Origin: Bacillota bacterium
Lineage (GTDB): Bacteria; Bacillota; Clostridia; Christensenellales; Aristaeellaceae
Direction of reading: 5' to 3'
Length of the DNA stretch: 64,000 bases
Assembly (NCBI GenBank): GCA_023398575.1
Contig: JAEWSC010000034.1
Location: 98,661 to 162,660 of the forward strand
Translations under genes and position numbers: made by a program
Part shown: in pieces, positions 40,714 to 48,130 of the stretch
Layout: every line of letters starts with the position of its first letter
Numbering within the stretch: position 1 is the stretch's first letter
Notes under the pieces: generated by a model
What the model saw: only the letters and a program-made list of their open reading frames with translations
Databases searched by the model: none
What the model was told of the DNA's origin: nothing

Positions 40714-40742
40714 TTGACATCTACCCCCAATGATGCTATACT
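40714..40742 (+). promoter_or_regulatory. lsrR-lsrK promoter
   Basis: TTGACA (40714-40719), 17-base spacer, TATACT (40737-40742). The AACTTTTG direct repeats (40754-40761 and 40773-40780) lie within the first 40 transcribed bases, where autorepression by LsrR is plausible. Confidence 0.85.
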
Positions 40743-40849
40743 CTCATCAATCGAACTTTTGATTTGTATTTAAACTTTTGTAACTCTACCGGGCAGTTTG
40801 GCAACTATGCCGTTTGAAGGGCATTCCAAGCACCCAAGAAAGAGGAAGC

Positions 40850-41764
40850 ATGAACTACGAAGAGTCCCTGATGATTAAAACGTCCTGGTACTATTACTTT
40901 GAAAATATGACCCAGCAGCAGATTGCCGACGTACTGGGCATCACCCGTCTTAGGGTCATTAAGCTCCTGGACAAGGCACGGGAAACGGGAATCATTCAAT
41001 TTAAATTGCGCCAGGATGGTATGGAGCGCATTGCGCTGGAAAAGACGCTGATAGAGCGCTATGGCCTGAAGGATGTTTTTGTCGTGCCGGCCATGCCGGG
41101 CCGCACCGAGGTGAATGAAAACATTGCCAAGGCTGCCGCCATGTATGTAAGAGACAGGCTGAGCGAAAACAGCTTCATTAACATCGGCTATGGCGACACG
41201 CCAAGCCGGGTCTTAAACAATCTGGCCACCATGGCCCAAGACCCCATCTCCTGCGTGTCCTTAACTGGCGGGGTCAATTACTACCTGCCGGATACCCGTT
41301 CCAATGTATTTAACGCAAAACTTTACCTGATGCCTGCACCGCTGTTGGCCAGTTCCAAGGAGATGGCTGACGCCATGCGCCAGGAAGCATCCGTCATGGA
41401 GATCACGCGCATGGTCCGCCTGGCCTCCATTTCCGTAATTGGCATCGGTCCCATGCACGAAACCGCCACAATCATCAAATCCGGCATATTGAGCAAGAAC
41501 GATTTCTTGTATCTCTCCATGAAAGGGGCCGTAGGTGACGTACTAAGCCATTTTATCGACAAGAATGGCGATTTGCTGGAGAGCCCCGTGGAGGACAGGC
41601 TAATCAGCACGCCGCTTGTCACACTTCGGGAGCTTCAAAACGTGATCGGTGTGGCTGCCGGTGAAAACAAGGTCGAGGCCATTCGCGCAACACTCCGCGG
41701 AAAATACCTGGATGTATTGATTACAGACGAACCCACCGCCGCCATTTTGGCGGAGGATGTTTAA
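40850..41764 (+). CDS. lsrR: SorC/DeoR family repressor LsrR
   Basis: A 304-residue regulator. Seen: an N-terminal helix-turn-helix, MTQQQIADVLGITRLRVIKLLDKAR (about 20-44), and a C-terminal SorC-type sugar-phosphate-binding domain with NIGYGDTPSRVLNNLA, ISVIGIGPM and GVAAGENKVEAIRATLRGKYLDVLITDE. Known: LsrR binds phospho-AI-2, which releases it from lsr promoters. I chose the ATG at 40850, with GAGGAAGC just upstream; earlier ATGs lack an RBS. It is divergent from lsrACDBF and followed by lsrK, 71 bases downstream. Confidence 0.93.
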   Translation: MNYEESLMIKTSWYYYFENMTQQQIADVLGITRLRVIKLLDKARETGIIQFKLRQDGMERIALEKTLIERYGLKDVFVVPAMPGRTEVNENIAKAAAMYVRDRLSENSFINIGYGDTPSRVLNNLATMAQDPISCVSLTGGVNYYLPDTRSNVFNAKLYLMPAPLLASSKEMADAMRQEASVMEITRMVRLASISVIGIGPMHETATIIKSGILSKNDFLYLSMKGAVGDVLSHFIDKNGDLLESPVEDRLISTPLVTLRELQNVIGVAAGENKVEAIRATLRGKYLDVLITDEPTAAILAEDV

Positions 41765-41835
41765 TACTTAATACCTTTATCGCAAGACAGAGTGCCCGAA
41801 GCATGTAATTCATAGACATGGTAAGGAGGATTATC

Positions 41836-43401
41836 ATGGCTGATCAATATTTACTTGCACTGGATGCCGGCACAGGCAGCGTGCGTGCTGTACTCTTTGA
41901 TGCAACCGGCCAGCAGCTGGGTTGTTCGCAGCAAGAATGGTTTCACAAGGAAGATCCCCGCTTCCCCGGCAGCATGGACTTTGATTGGGCTCATAACTGG
42001 CATTTAGCATCCGGCTGCGTAAGAGAAGTGCTGTCTCAGACCGGGGTTAACCCCCATGCCATCGCAGCCATCTCCACCACCTGCATGCGGGAGGGCATTG
42101 TGCTGTACGACGCCCAGGGTCAGGAGATCTGGGCCTGTGCCAATGTGGATGCCCGTAGCGGCGACGAGGTCGCAGAACTTAAAATGCTGGACTCCGACCT
42201 GGAAAAGGAACTGTATAAAGTATCTGGCCAAACGTATGCGCTTGGCGCACTGCCAAGGTTGCTTTGGGTCAAGAACAAGCTACCTGATGTATATGAAAAG
42301 ACAGCTACCATGTCCATGTTCAATGACTGGCTGATTTACAAATTGACCGGTGTGATGGTCACCGAGCCCAGCAACGGCTGCACAACAGGGGTCTTTGATC
42401 TTTCCAGCCGGAGTTGGGATGTCTCCATCGCCCAGCGCTGCGGTTTGAAGGACAACATTTTCCCCCCTGCCCGAGAATGTGGTACGGTGGTCGCGGCGGT
42501 AAGTGAACTTGGGGCTGCCCAAACTGGCCTTGCAGCCGGCACGCCGGTGGTTACGGGCGGCGGCGACGCACAGCTGGGTTGCATCGGCGTAGGTTTGGTG
42601 GAGCCCAACCAGGCGGCGGTGTTTGGCGGCAGCTTCTGGCAGTATGAGTACAACACCGCAAGCGCAGCAACTGATCCCTTCTGCCGGGTTCGCGTCAACT
42701 GCCATGCCGTTCCCGGCCTGTGGCAGTATGAGGCTATCGCCTTTATGCCAGGCTTGGCCATGCGCTGGTACCGCGATGCCTTCTGCCAGGCAGAAAAAGA
42801 AAAAGCCAAAGAGCTGAACCTTGATGCCTATCAATTAATGAATGCCGAGGCAGAGAAAATTCCTGCCGGCTGTTATGGCATGATGTGCTCCTTCTCCGAT
42901 GTAATGAATTACATCTCCTGGCGGCACGCGGCCCCGACCTTTGGCAATTTTGACTTTAACCCCGACAAATTCAATCGCTATACCTTTTACCGTGCGATCA
43001 TGGAAAACGCAGCCCTGGTGACCAGAGGGCATATGGATCTGGTTAGGGAGTCTTCCGGCGGGCAGCCCAAAGAGATCATTTTTGCCTCCGGCGCCGCCAA
43101 GAGCCCGCTTTGGTGCCAAATCGTTGCGGATGTGATGGGCCTGCCTGTCAAGGTGCCTAAGGTTAAAGAGGCCACCGCTCTTGGCGCAGCCATACTGGCC
43201 GGCTATGGCGTCGGCATTTATGAGAGCATGAAAGAGGCTGCCGCGAACCTTGTGAAATGGGAAGCTGTCTACCATCCCGATCCTGAAAACAAAAAGGTTT
43301 ACGACCAAATGTACACCGTCTGGCGCAAGTTCTATCAAAATCAACTGGAGCTGAGCGATCAACGCGTGACGCGATACATGTGGGCCGCCCCTGGCCTTTA
43401 A
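41836..43401 (+). CDS. lsrK: autoinducer-2 kinase
   Basis: A 521-residue FGGY-family kinase that phosphorylates AI-2 to trap it and make the inducer of LsrR. Seen: LALDAGTGSVRAVLFDATG is the N-terminal phosphate loop; VVTGGGDAQLGCIGVGLV and FASGAAKSPLWCQIVADVMGLPV are the C-terminal ATP-binding segments; KVPKVKEATALGAAILAGYG closes the fold. The catalytic aspartate is in GGGDAQ. GGAGG lies 8 bases before the ATG at 41836. It is followed by the cupin gene after 25 bases, so lsrR-lsrK-cupin probably share a transcript. Confidence 0.93.
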   Translation: MADQYLLALDAGTGSVRAVLFDATGQQLGCSQQEWFHKEDPRFPGSMDFDWAHNWHLASGCVREVLSQTGVNPHAIAAISTTCMREGIVLYDAQGQEIWACANVDARSGDEVAELKMLDSDLEKELYKVSGQTYALGALPRLLWVKNKLPDVYEKTATMSMFNDWLIYKLTGVMVTEPSNGCTTGVFDLSSRSWDVSIAQRCGLKDNIFPPARECGTVVAAVSELGAAQTGLAAGTPVVTGGGDAQLGCIGVGLVEPNQAAVFGGSFWQYEYNTASAATDPFCRVRVNCHAVPGLWQYEAIAFMPGLAMRWYRDAFCQAEKEKAKELNLDAYQLMNAEAEKIPAGCYGMMCSFSDVMNYISWRHAAPTFGNFDFNPDKFNRYTFYRAIMENAALVTRGHMDLVRESSGGQPKEIIFASGAAKSPLWCQIVADVMGLPVKVPKVKEATALGAAILAGYGVGIYESMKEAAANLVKWEAVYHPDPENKKVYDQMYTVWRKFYQNQLELSDQRVTRYMWAAPGL

Positions 43402-43426
43402 GCTAATTTAATCATTAAGGAGAGAT

Positions 43427-43783
43427 ATGCCTATGTTCATCATCCATGAAAACGAGCGGGAATATCGGTTTGGCGACAGCGGCCCCAAGTACCTGATGAA
43501 AGGCCCACGCATGAACTTTGCTGTTGTGCAGTTCCAGGCCGGTCAAGATTTTCAGGCCCATTATCACAATGAGATGGAAGAAAACTTCTTCATATTGGAG
43601 GGCGAGGTGGACGTCGTGGTGGACGGCACCGTTCATCACCTGACACCAGGCCAGCTCATCCATATTGAGCCGGGTGAAACCCATTATGTTGTCAATCACT
43701 CCAACGGTCCAGTGAAAATGATTTCCACCCTTGCTCCTTACCGGGATGCAGATAAGGTAGATGTGGAAAACTATACGTATTGA
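43427..43783 (+). CDS. cupin domain protein linked to lsrK
   Basis: A 118-residue single-cupin protein. Seen: cupin motif 1 is AHYHNEMEENFFILEGEVDVVVDG, supplying two His and one Glu as metal ligands, and motif 2 is LIHIEPGETHYVVNHSNGP with the third His. AAGGAG lies just before the ATG at 43427; a second ATG at 43433 has better spacing. It follows lsrK by 25 bases. LsrG, the enzyme that isomerises phospho-AI-2 before LsrF acts, is not in the locus. A metal-dependent isomerase role for this cupin is therefore an attractive inference, but not shown. Confidence 0.88.
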   Translation: MPMFIIHENEREYRFGDSGPKYLMKGPRMNFAVVQFQAGQDFQAHYHNEMEENFFILEGEVDVVVDGTVHHLTPGQLIHIEPGETHYVVNHSNGPVKMISTLAPYRDADKVDVENYTY

Positions 43784-43790
43784 CAGCCTT

Positions 43791-43839
43791 ATATGCAAAA
43801 AGCGGCGGCCTCCAAGTGAAGCCACCGCTTTTTGCATAT
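43791..43839. terminator. bidirectional terminator between the lsr and c-di-GMP clusters
   Basis: A 19-bp inverted repeat with one mismatch: ATATGCAAAAAGCGGCGGC (43791-43809) and GCCACCGCTTTTTGCATAT (43821-43839). T-runs on both strands serve the convergent cupin and GGDEF-EAL genes. Confidence 0.9.
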
Positions 43840-43869
43840 CATTCAGTTACATCATGACTCAAACATTGT

Positions 43870-46800
43870 TTATATAGAAAAGCTATTGGAAAACTCCTCA
43901 ACCCGAGGCTGTCTGCAGTGAGCGCGGATAATGCTCTCCACCTCGCCGCCCGGCATAGGCAGGTAATAATAATACCCCTGAACCTCGTCACATTCCTTGG
44001 CCATTAAAAAATCCAGCTGCCCCTGCGTCTCCACACCCTCAGCAATCACCTTCATGCCAAGGCTCTTGGCCAGATTGATGATAACCTGGGAAATGGCCTT
44101 ATCCTTGTCGCTGTGCTCGATTTCCCGGACAAACTGCATATCCATCTTGATGCGGTCCACCGGCAAAAGCTTCAACCGGCTCAAGGAAGAATACTCCGTA
44201 CCAAAATCATCGATAGAGATGCATACGTTTAGCTTCTTTAGCTCATTCAGCACAGAAACGATATAGCCCGCTTCCTTGATGGCGATGCCTTCCGTAATCT
44301 CCAACTCCAGGTCCTGGGGGTCAAGCTTTGTAATCTCCAAAACCTGCTTGACCTGTCCCACCAGATTAGGGTTGCGGAACTGATTGACAGATATATTCAC
44401 CGCTACGCGCATTCTGGGCAGACCCATCATTTGCCACTGCTTGTTCTGGCGGCATGCCTCGTACAGCACCCATTCTCCAATACTATTGATCAAGCCGCAC
44501 TGTTCCGCCAGAGGAATAAAAATACCTGGCGGCACCATGCCAATCTCGGGATGTCGCCAGCGCAACAGCGCCTCCATACCAACAATCTTCCCGGTGGATA
44601 GCTCTACCTGCGGCTGGTAATGCACCACCAGTTCATGCCTATCCAACGCCCGGTAGAGACTGTTGGTCAAGCGCATTTTCATTTGAATTTCTTCACGCAT
44701 GTGCGGCGAGCATAACACATACTGATTCTTGCCCTTATCCTTTGCATGATACATCGCGATATCCGCACTTTTGATCAAAGTATCTGTGTCGGCGCCATCT
44801 ATGGGGTACATTGCCACCCCAGCGCTACCGGTAACAAACATTTCCTGCCCATGCACAATGAAAGGCTTGGAAAACAGGCCCATCAGTGTCTCCATAATGC
44901 GCTGAATGTTCTCCACATCCGCCAGATGGTTGACCATGATCACAAACTCATCACCGCCAAAGCGCGCGACCGTATCCGTTTTGCGAAGGCACTTCATCAG
45001 CTGCGATGCCACCTCGCGAATTAAGTAATCGCCGCCTTGGTGGCCCATGGTGTCGTTGATGCTCTTAAAGCCATCCAAATCCAAAAAAATGACAGCAATC
45101 GTCTTTTCCGTACGCTGCGCCAGCGAAATGGCCTGCTCCGTCCTATCCTTGAATAGAGCACGGTTGGGCAAACCCGTCAGATTATCATAATACGCCAGAA
45201 AATGAACTCTGGTCTCTGTCCGCATCTTGTCCATCGCATCGGCGGTGATGTTGGAAAGCACCTTTAAAAGTTCGAGATGATCGCCGCGCCATGGCGCGCC
45301 ATGCGTCACCTTTTCCAGGCGAAGATGCCCAACCACCTCTTCCTTAACGGAAACCGGAACGCAAAGCAGCGATCCTATCCCCTCCGCCGCGAGTTTTCCC
45401 AACAATGCGGGCTTGTCATAAGGCGCAGGAAAGCCCGAGGCAATAATGACCGTTTCCCGGGTGTCGGCCAAATCCTCTTGCCTCAAATTGGTATGATCCA
45501 ATAGCACCCCAGCCATATCCGGACGCAGCCAGCAGTAGCCAGGATAGTCGCTGTCGGCAACGGTAACACACGATACAAACCGCACGCAGTCCGCTTCAAA
45601 AAACTCACCGATCAGCTTGAATAGCTCTTGCATTTTTTCCTTTTCGTTTTTCCGGGCACCTGAGGCGATTTCAAAGGAAACATCAGATATCAGCTTCTGC
45701 CGCCTAATCTGCTCTTCATTTTCCTGCAGCCGCAAGACATAGGCCTTATGCGCATAAAAGGCTACCCAAACCGCAATCAGAAAAATGCCGATCCTTCCGC
45801 AATAATCCACATGATTGATTTGCACAACAACCTCAGGCTTTAGTATCCAAACAATCACCTGTGTGGCAAGGATGGAGATTGCAGTACATATTAATACGAT
45901 TTGCCTTCTGAAAAGCATTGCAAACAGGAGTGTAATAATGGGAAACGCCCACACGGTGACGCTCCCATAGTCTAGCAATTGCATCGTAACGGCAGGGATG
46001 GATAATGCCACCGCTACCACATAGACAACCTCCTGCATATTCCTGCTGATGCGCAGGCGCGTGACCCATTGTATCACAAGGCCAAACAAAAAAATCTGGA
46101 GGCTGGGCAAGAGCACAGCCATTAAGGGTGTTCCCGGCTGCATGATAAACTGCGTGAAATAGTAAACAAAACTCCCCGCAAAAAAAGCGAATGACAGGTA
46201 ATTATACGCCATGCCTTGATTGGTATTGGCCAATACAACTTCCAAGTCATTTGGCTGGTGACGATTTAAGAATCTATATCTTTTAATACAATAACTGACT
46301 GTAGCCAGCGGAATCAAAAATGCGACTGGCGCAAACTGAGGAAGATATGCGTTGGGAAAGACCGAGTTAAAAAAGACATCCGCAGAACCCAAAAGAACAG
46401 AAACAGCGCAGGCTATGCTGATCATCTTCGCCTGCTTTTCCTCAGTGATATCATCTGCATGGGCAGACCATTTTCGAATCAACAAAAACGTAACCAGAAA
46501 GCAGCAAAGAAAATAAGTATAAAACAAATAATCCCATACATTGTTCACCGCTACATTGGCCCAGCCAAGCGGCGTCCTGACCATATTGTACTGCATTGCG
46601 GCCATAGAGTCGGATAAAGAGAAAATATATAGAATTACTGCGGCTGGCACATAGACAAGAGCGTAGACCCAACGCCTGAACACAATCCCTTTCTCCTTGA
46701 TAAGCAACAAGGAAAAGTGAACGGTTATCCCAAACAAAAGGCTCCAGCCACCGGCCGCGATACGGCGGCCTATCAAGCATTCAGCAAGCGAAGGAGCATT

Positions 46801-46962
46801 GATAGCTACAGAAAAGCCAAAAGACCATAACGCCATGCAGGCACACATCAGCGTAAACGTAATGTTGACACCTGATCGGGGATTTTGCAAAAGCGTGTAT
46901 ACGCCAAGAAAAGTACTGATAGCACATACAATAACAAATATGACAGGCATCGGTTCAATCAT
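43870..46962 (-). CDS. membrane GGDEF-EAL protein (bifunctional c-di-GMP enzyme)
   Basis: A 1030-residue protein. Seen: an N-terminal multi-helix membrane region of 7TM-kinase type (about 5-230), a second block of helices (about 255-405), a short coiled coil, a GAF-like domain (about 425-580), GGDEF at 669-673 with the inhibitory RxxD site at R660-D663, and EAL at 797-799 (MEALLRWRHPE). The phosphodiesterase metal motifs NISVNQFR, ELEITEG, IDDFGTEYSS, KMDMQFV and EGVETQGQ are intact. Both making and breaking c-di-GMP are thus possible. The ATG at 46962 has only a distant GAGG; MPVIFV at 46950 is an alternative. It is divergent from the cheR-type operon. Confidence 0.95.
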   Translation of the reverse strand: MIEPMPVIFVIVCAISTFLGVYTLLQNPRSGVNITFTLMCACMALWSFGFSVAINAPSLAECLIGRRIAAGGWSLLFGITVHFSLLLIKEKGIVFRRWVYALVYVPAAVILYIFSLSDSMAAMQYNMVRTPLGWANVAVNNVWDYLFYTYFLCCFLVTFLLIRKWSAHADDITEEKQAKMISIACAVSVLLGSADVFFNSVFPNAYLPQFAPVAFLIPLATVSYCIKRYRFLNRHQPNDLEVVLANTNQGMAYNYLSFAFFAGSFVYYFTQFIMQPGTPLMAVLLPSLQIFLFGLVIQWVTRLRISRNMQEVVYVVAVALSIPAVTMQLLDYGSVTVWAFPIITLLFAMLFRRQIVLICTAISILATQVIVWILKPEVVVQINHVDYCGRIGIFLIAVWVAFYAHKAYVLRLQENEEQIRRQKLISDVSFEIASGARKNEKEKMQELFKLIGEFFEADCVRFVSCVTVADSDYPGYCWLRPDMAGVLLDHTNLRQEDLADTRETVIIASGFPAPYDKPALLGKLAAEGIGSLLCVPVSVKEEVVGHLRLEKVTHGAPWRGDHLELLKVLSNITADAMDKMRTETRVHFLAYYDNLTGLPNRALFKDRTEQAISLAQRTEKTIAVIFLDLDGFKSINDTMGHQGGDYLIREVASQLMKCLRKTDTVARFGGDEFVIMVNHLADVENIQRIMETLMGLFSKPFIVHGQEMFVTGSAGVAMYPIDGADTDTLIKSADIAMYHAKDKGKNQYVLCSPHMREEIQMKMRLTNSLYRALDRHELVVHYQPQVELSTGKIVGMEALLRWRHPEIGMVPPGIFIPLAEQCGLINSIGEWVLYEACRQNKQWQMMGLPRMRVAVNISVNQFRNPNLVGQVKQVLEITKLDPQDLELEITEGIAIKEAGYIVSVLNELKKLNVCISIDDFGTEYSSLSRLKLLPVDRIKMDMQFVREIEHSDKDKAISQVIINLAKSLGMKVIAEGVETQGQLDFLMAKECDEVQGYYYYLPMPGGEVESIIRAHCRQPRVEEFSNSFSI

Positions 46963-47290
46963 GAAACAGGTTGCCTCATTTCAACTGAATTATCCATTAC
47001 GAAATACATGCACAAAAATGTGCCACCATATATAGTTCGGCATCTAACCAGTCGATTTAAACCATTGCATCCATTTCCAGAACATTTCGAACAAAAACAC
47101 AAAAGCAAAACAAAATATGATGCATGCCATAACCAGCATGTCAAAAGCAAGGGCTTTCTGTAGAAAAGCATCATATAACGTAATTGATTTCTTGCATTCG
47201 CATTTCTTCTATACTATAATAATTTGAGAAATATTTCAATTACGCGGGTATTGATATCGATTTTAACAAACCTTTCCCAGTGGAGGCTAT
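46963..47290. other. divergent region between GGDEF-EAL and CheR-like genes
   Basis: 328 bases with no supported gene. The plus-strand promoter at 47192-47220 is the only clear element. The composition is AT-rich; I could not find a firm minus-strand promoter for the GGDEF-EAL gene. Confidence 0.5.
47192..47220 (+). promoter_or_regulatory. promoter of the CheR - hybrid kinase - c-di-GMP operon
   Basis: TTGCAT (47192-47197), 17-base spacer, TATAAT (47215-47220), 70 bases before the CheR-like start codon at 47291. Confidence 0.75.
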
Positions 47291-48130
47291 ATGCACGAAA
47301 CCCTGATGAGGATACCAGGGATCATGAAAACTAAATACGCAATGGATATATCTGCGTATGATCCCACCTTCCTAATCAAGTCCATCGACAAAAGGGTGCT
47401 GGCATCAGGGGTTTCGGGTATCCATGCCTATTTGGATTATCTGTCTGATAACGTCGGCGAGGCGCAGGCGCTTTTCGACTCCCTGCATATTACTTATAGT
47501 CAGTTTTTCCGGGATCCGATGACCTTTGCCTATTTGGAGCAGTATGTGCTTCCCCAAATTATTACAAAAAAATCAGAGGGCAGCGAAATTCGCGTATGGT
47601 CGGCAGGATGCGCCGGCGGGCAGGAAGCGTATTCCGTGGCGATGTTGATTTCCGATATGGCACAAAGCAACGGCATGGATGTTCGGTATAGGATCATTGC
47701 GACAGACATTTGCAACGTTTCCTTGTCTGCGGGCCAAACCGGCCTGTATGATCAAAATGCTCTGCAGGAAGTCAGGGACAAGCATATTCAGCGGTATTTT
47801 TCCAAACAGGCAGGTGCTTATGTCATATCCCAGCAGCTGCGCAAGAACGTGATCTTTTCATATTACGATCTTTTGGATACTGCTACATCCAATCCGCCCG
47901 AAAGCATATTTGGCGATTTTGACATTGTTCTGTGCTGCAATCTTTTGATTTATTACACCAGCGAACTGCAGCAGTTCATTATCAAAAAACTCAAACACGC
48001 CTTGGCCAGGGGCGGTTATCTGATCACCGGCGAAGCGGAGCGTTCACTGGTGGAAAAGTCCTCTAGGCTCAGGTCTCTCTCCGTCCCCTCCTCCATTTTT
48101 ATGAATCATCCAAGGAGCGCTGCTTTATGA
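47291..48130 (+). CDS. CheR-like protein methyltransferase
   Basis: A 279-residue CheR-family methyltransferase. Seen: an N-terminal helical region with FLIKSIDKRVLASGVSGIHAYLDYL (substrate recognition in CheR), ITYSQFFRDPMTFAYLEQYVLP, the SAM-binding motif VWSAGCAGGQEAYSVAMLI, IIATDICNVSLSAGQTGLY, and DIVLCCNLLIYY. The last has Cys-Cys where chemotaxis CheR usually has Cys-Arg-Asn. No methyl-accepting protein, CheB, CheA or CheW is nearby, so classic chemotaxis is unlikely. GGAGG lies 6 bases before the ATG. It overlaps the hybrid kinase gene by 4 bases (ATGA). Confidence 0.92.
   Translation: MHETLMRIPGIMKTKYAMDISAYDPTFLIKSIDKRVLASGVSGIHAYLDYLSDNVGEAQALFDSLHITYSQFFRDPMTFAYLEQYVLPQIITKKSEGSEIRVWSAGCAGGQEAYSVAMLISDMAQSNGMDVRYRIIATDICNVSLSAGQTGLYDQNALQEVRDKHIQRYFSKQAGAYVISQQLRKNVIFSYYDLLDTATSNPPESIFGDFDIVLCCNLLIYYTSELQQFIIKKLKHALARGGYLITGEAERSLVEKSSRLRSLSVPSSIFMNHPRSAAL

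Larger units (their letters stand above)
40468..40849. other. lsr divergent regulatory region
   Basis: 382 bases separate lsrA (minus) and lsrR (plus). Both have good promoters (40531-40559 and 40714-40742). Between and around them lie a TTCGC/GCGAA palindrome (40500-40512), two GTGCAA repeats around CACGTG (about 40599-40612), and two AACTTTTG repeats 19 bases apart (40754-40761, 40773-40780). The repeats are candidate LsrR sites. No small gene is supported. Confidence 0.6.

Noticed and set aside
47291..48130. Part of a chemotaxis operon
   Set aside because: CheR-like, but no CheA, CheB, CheW or methyl-accepting protein is nearby and the gene is coupled to a hybrid kinase.
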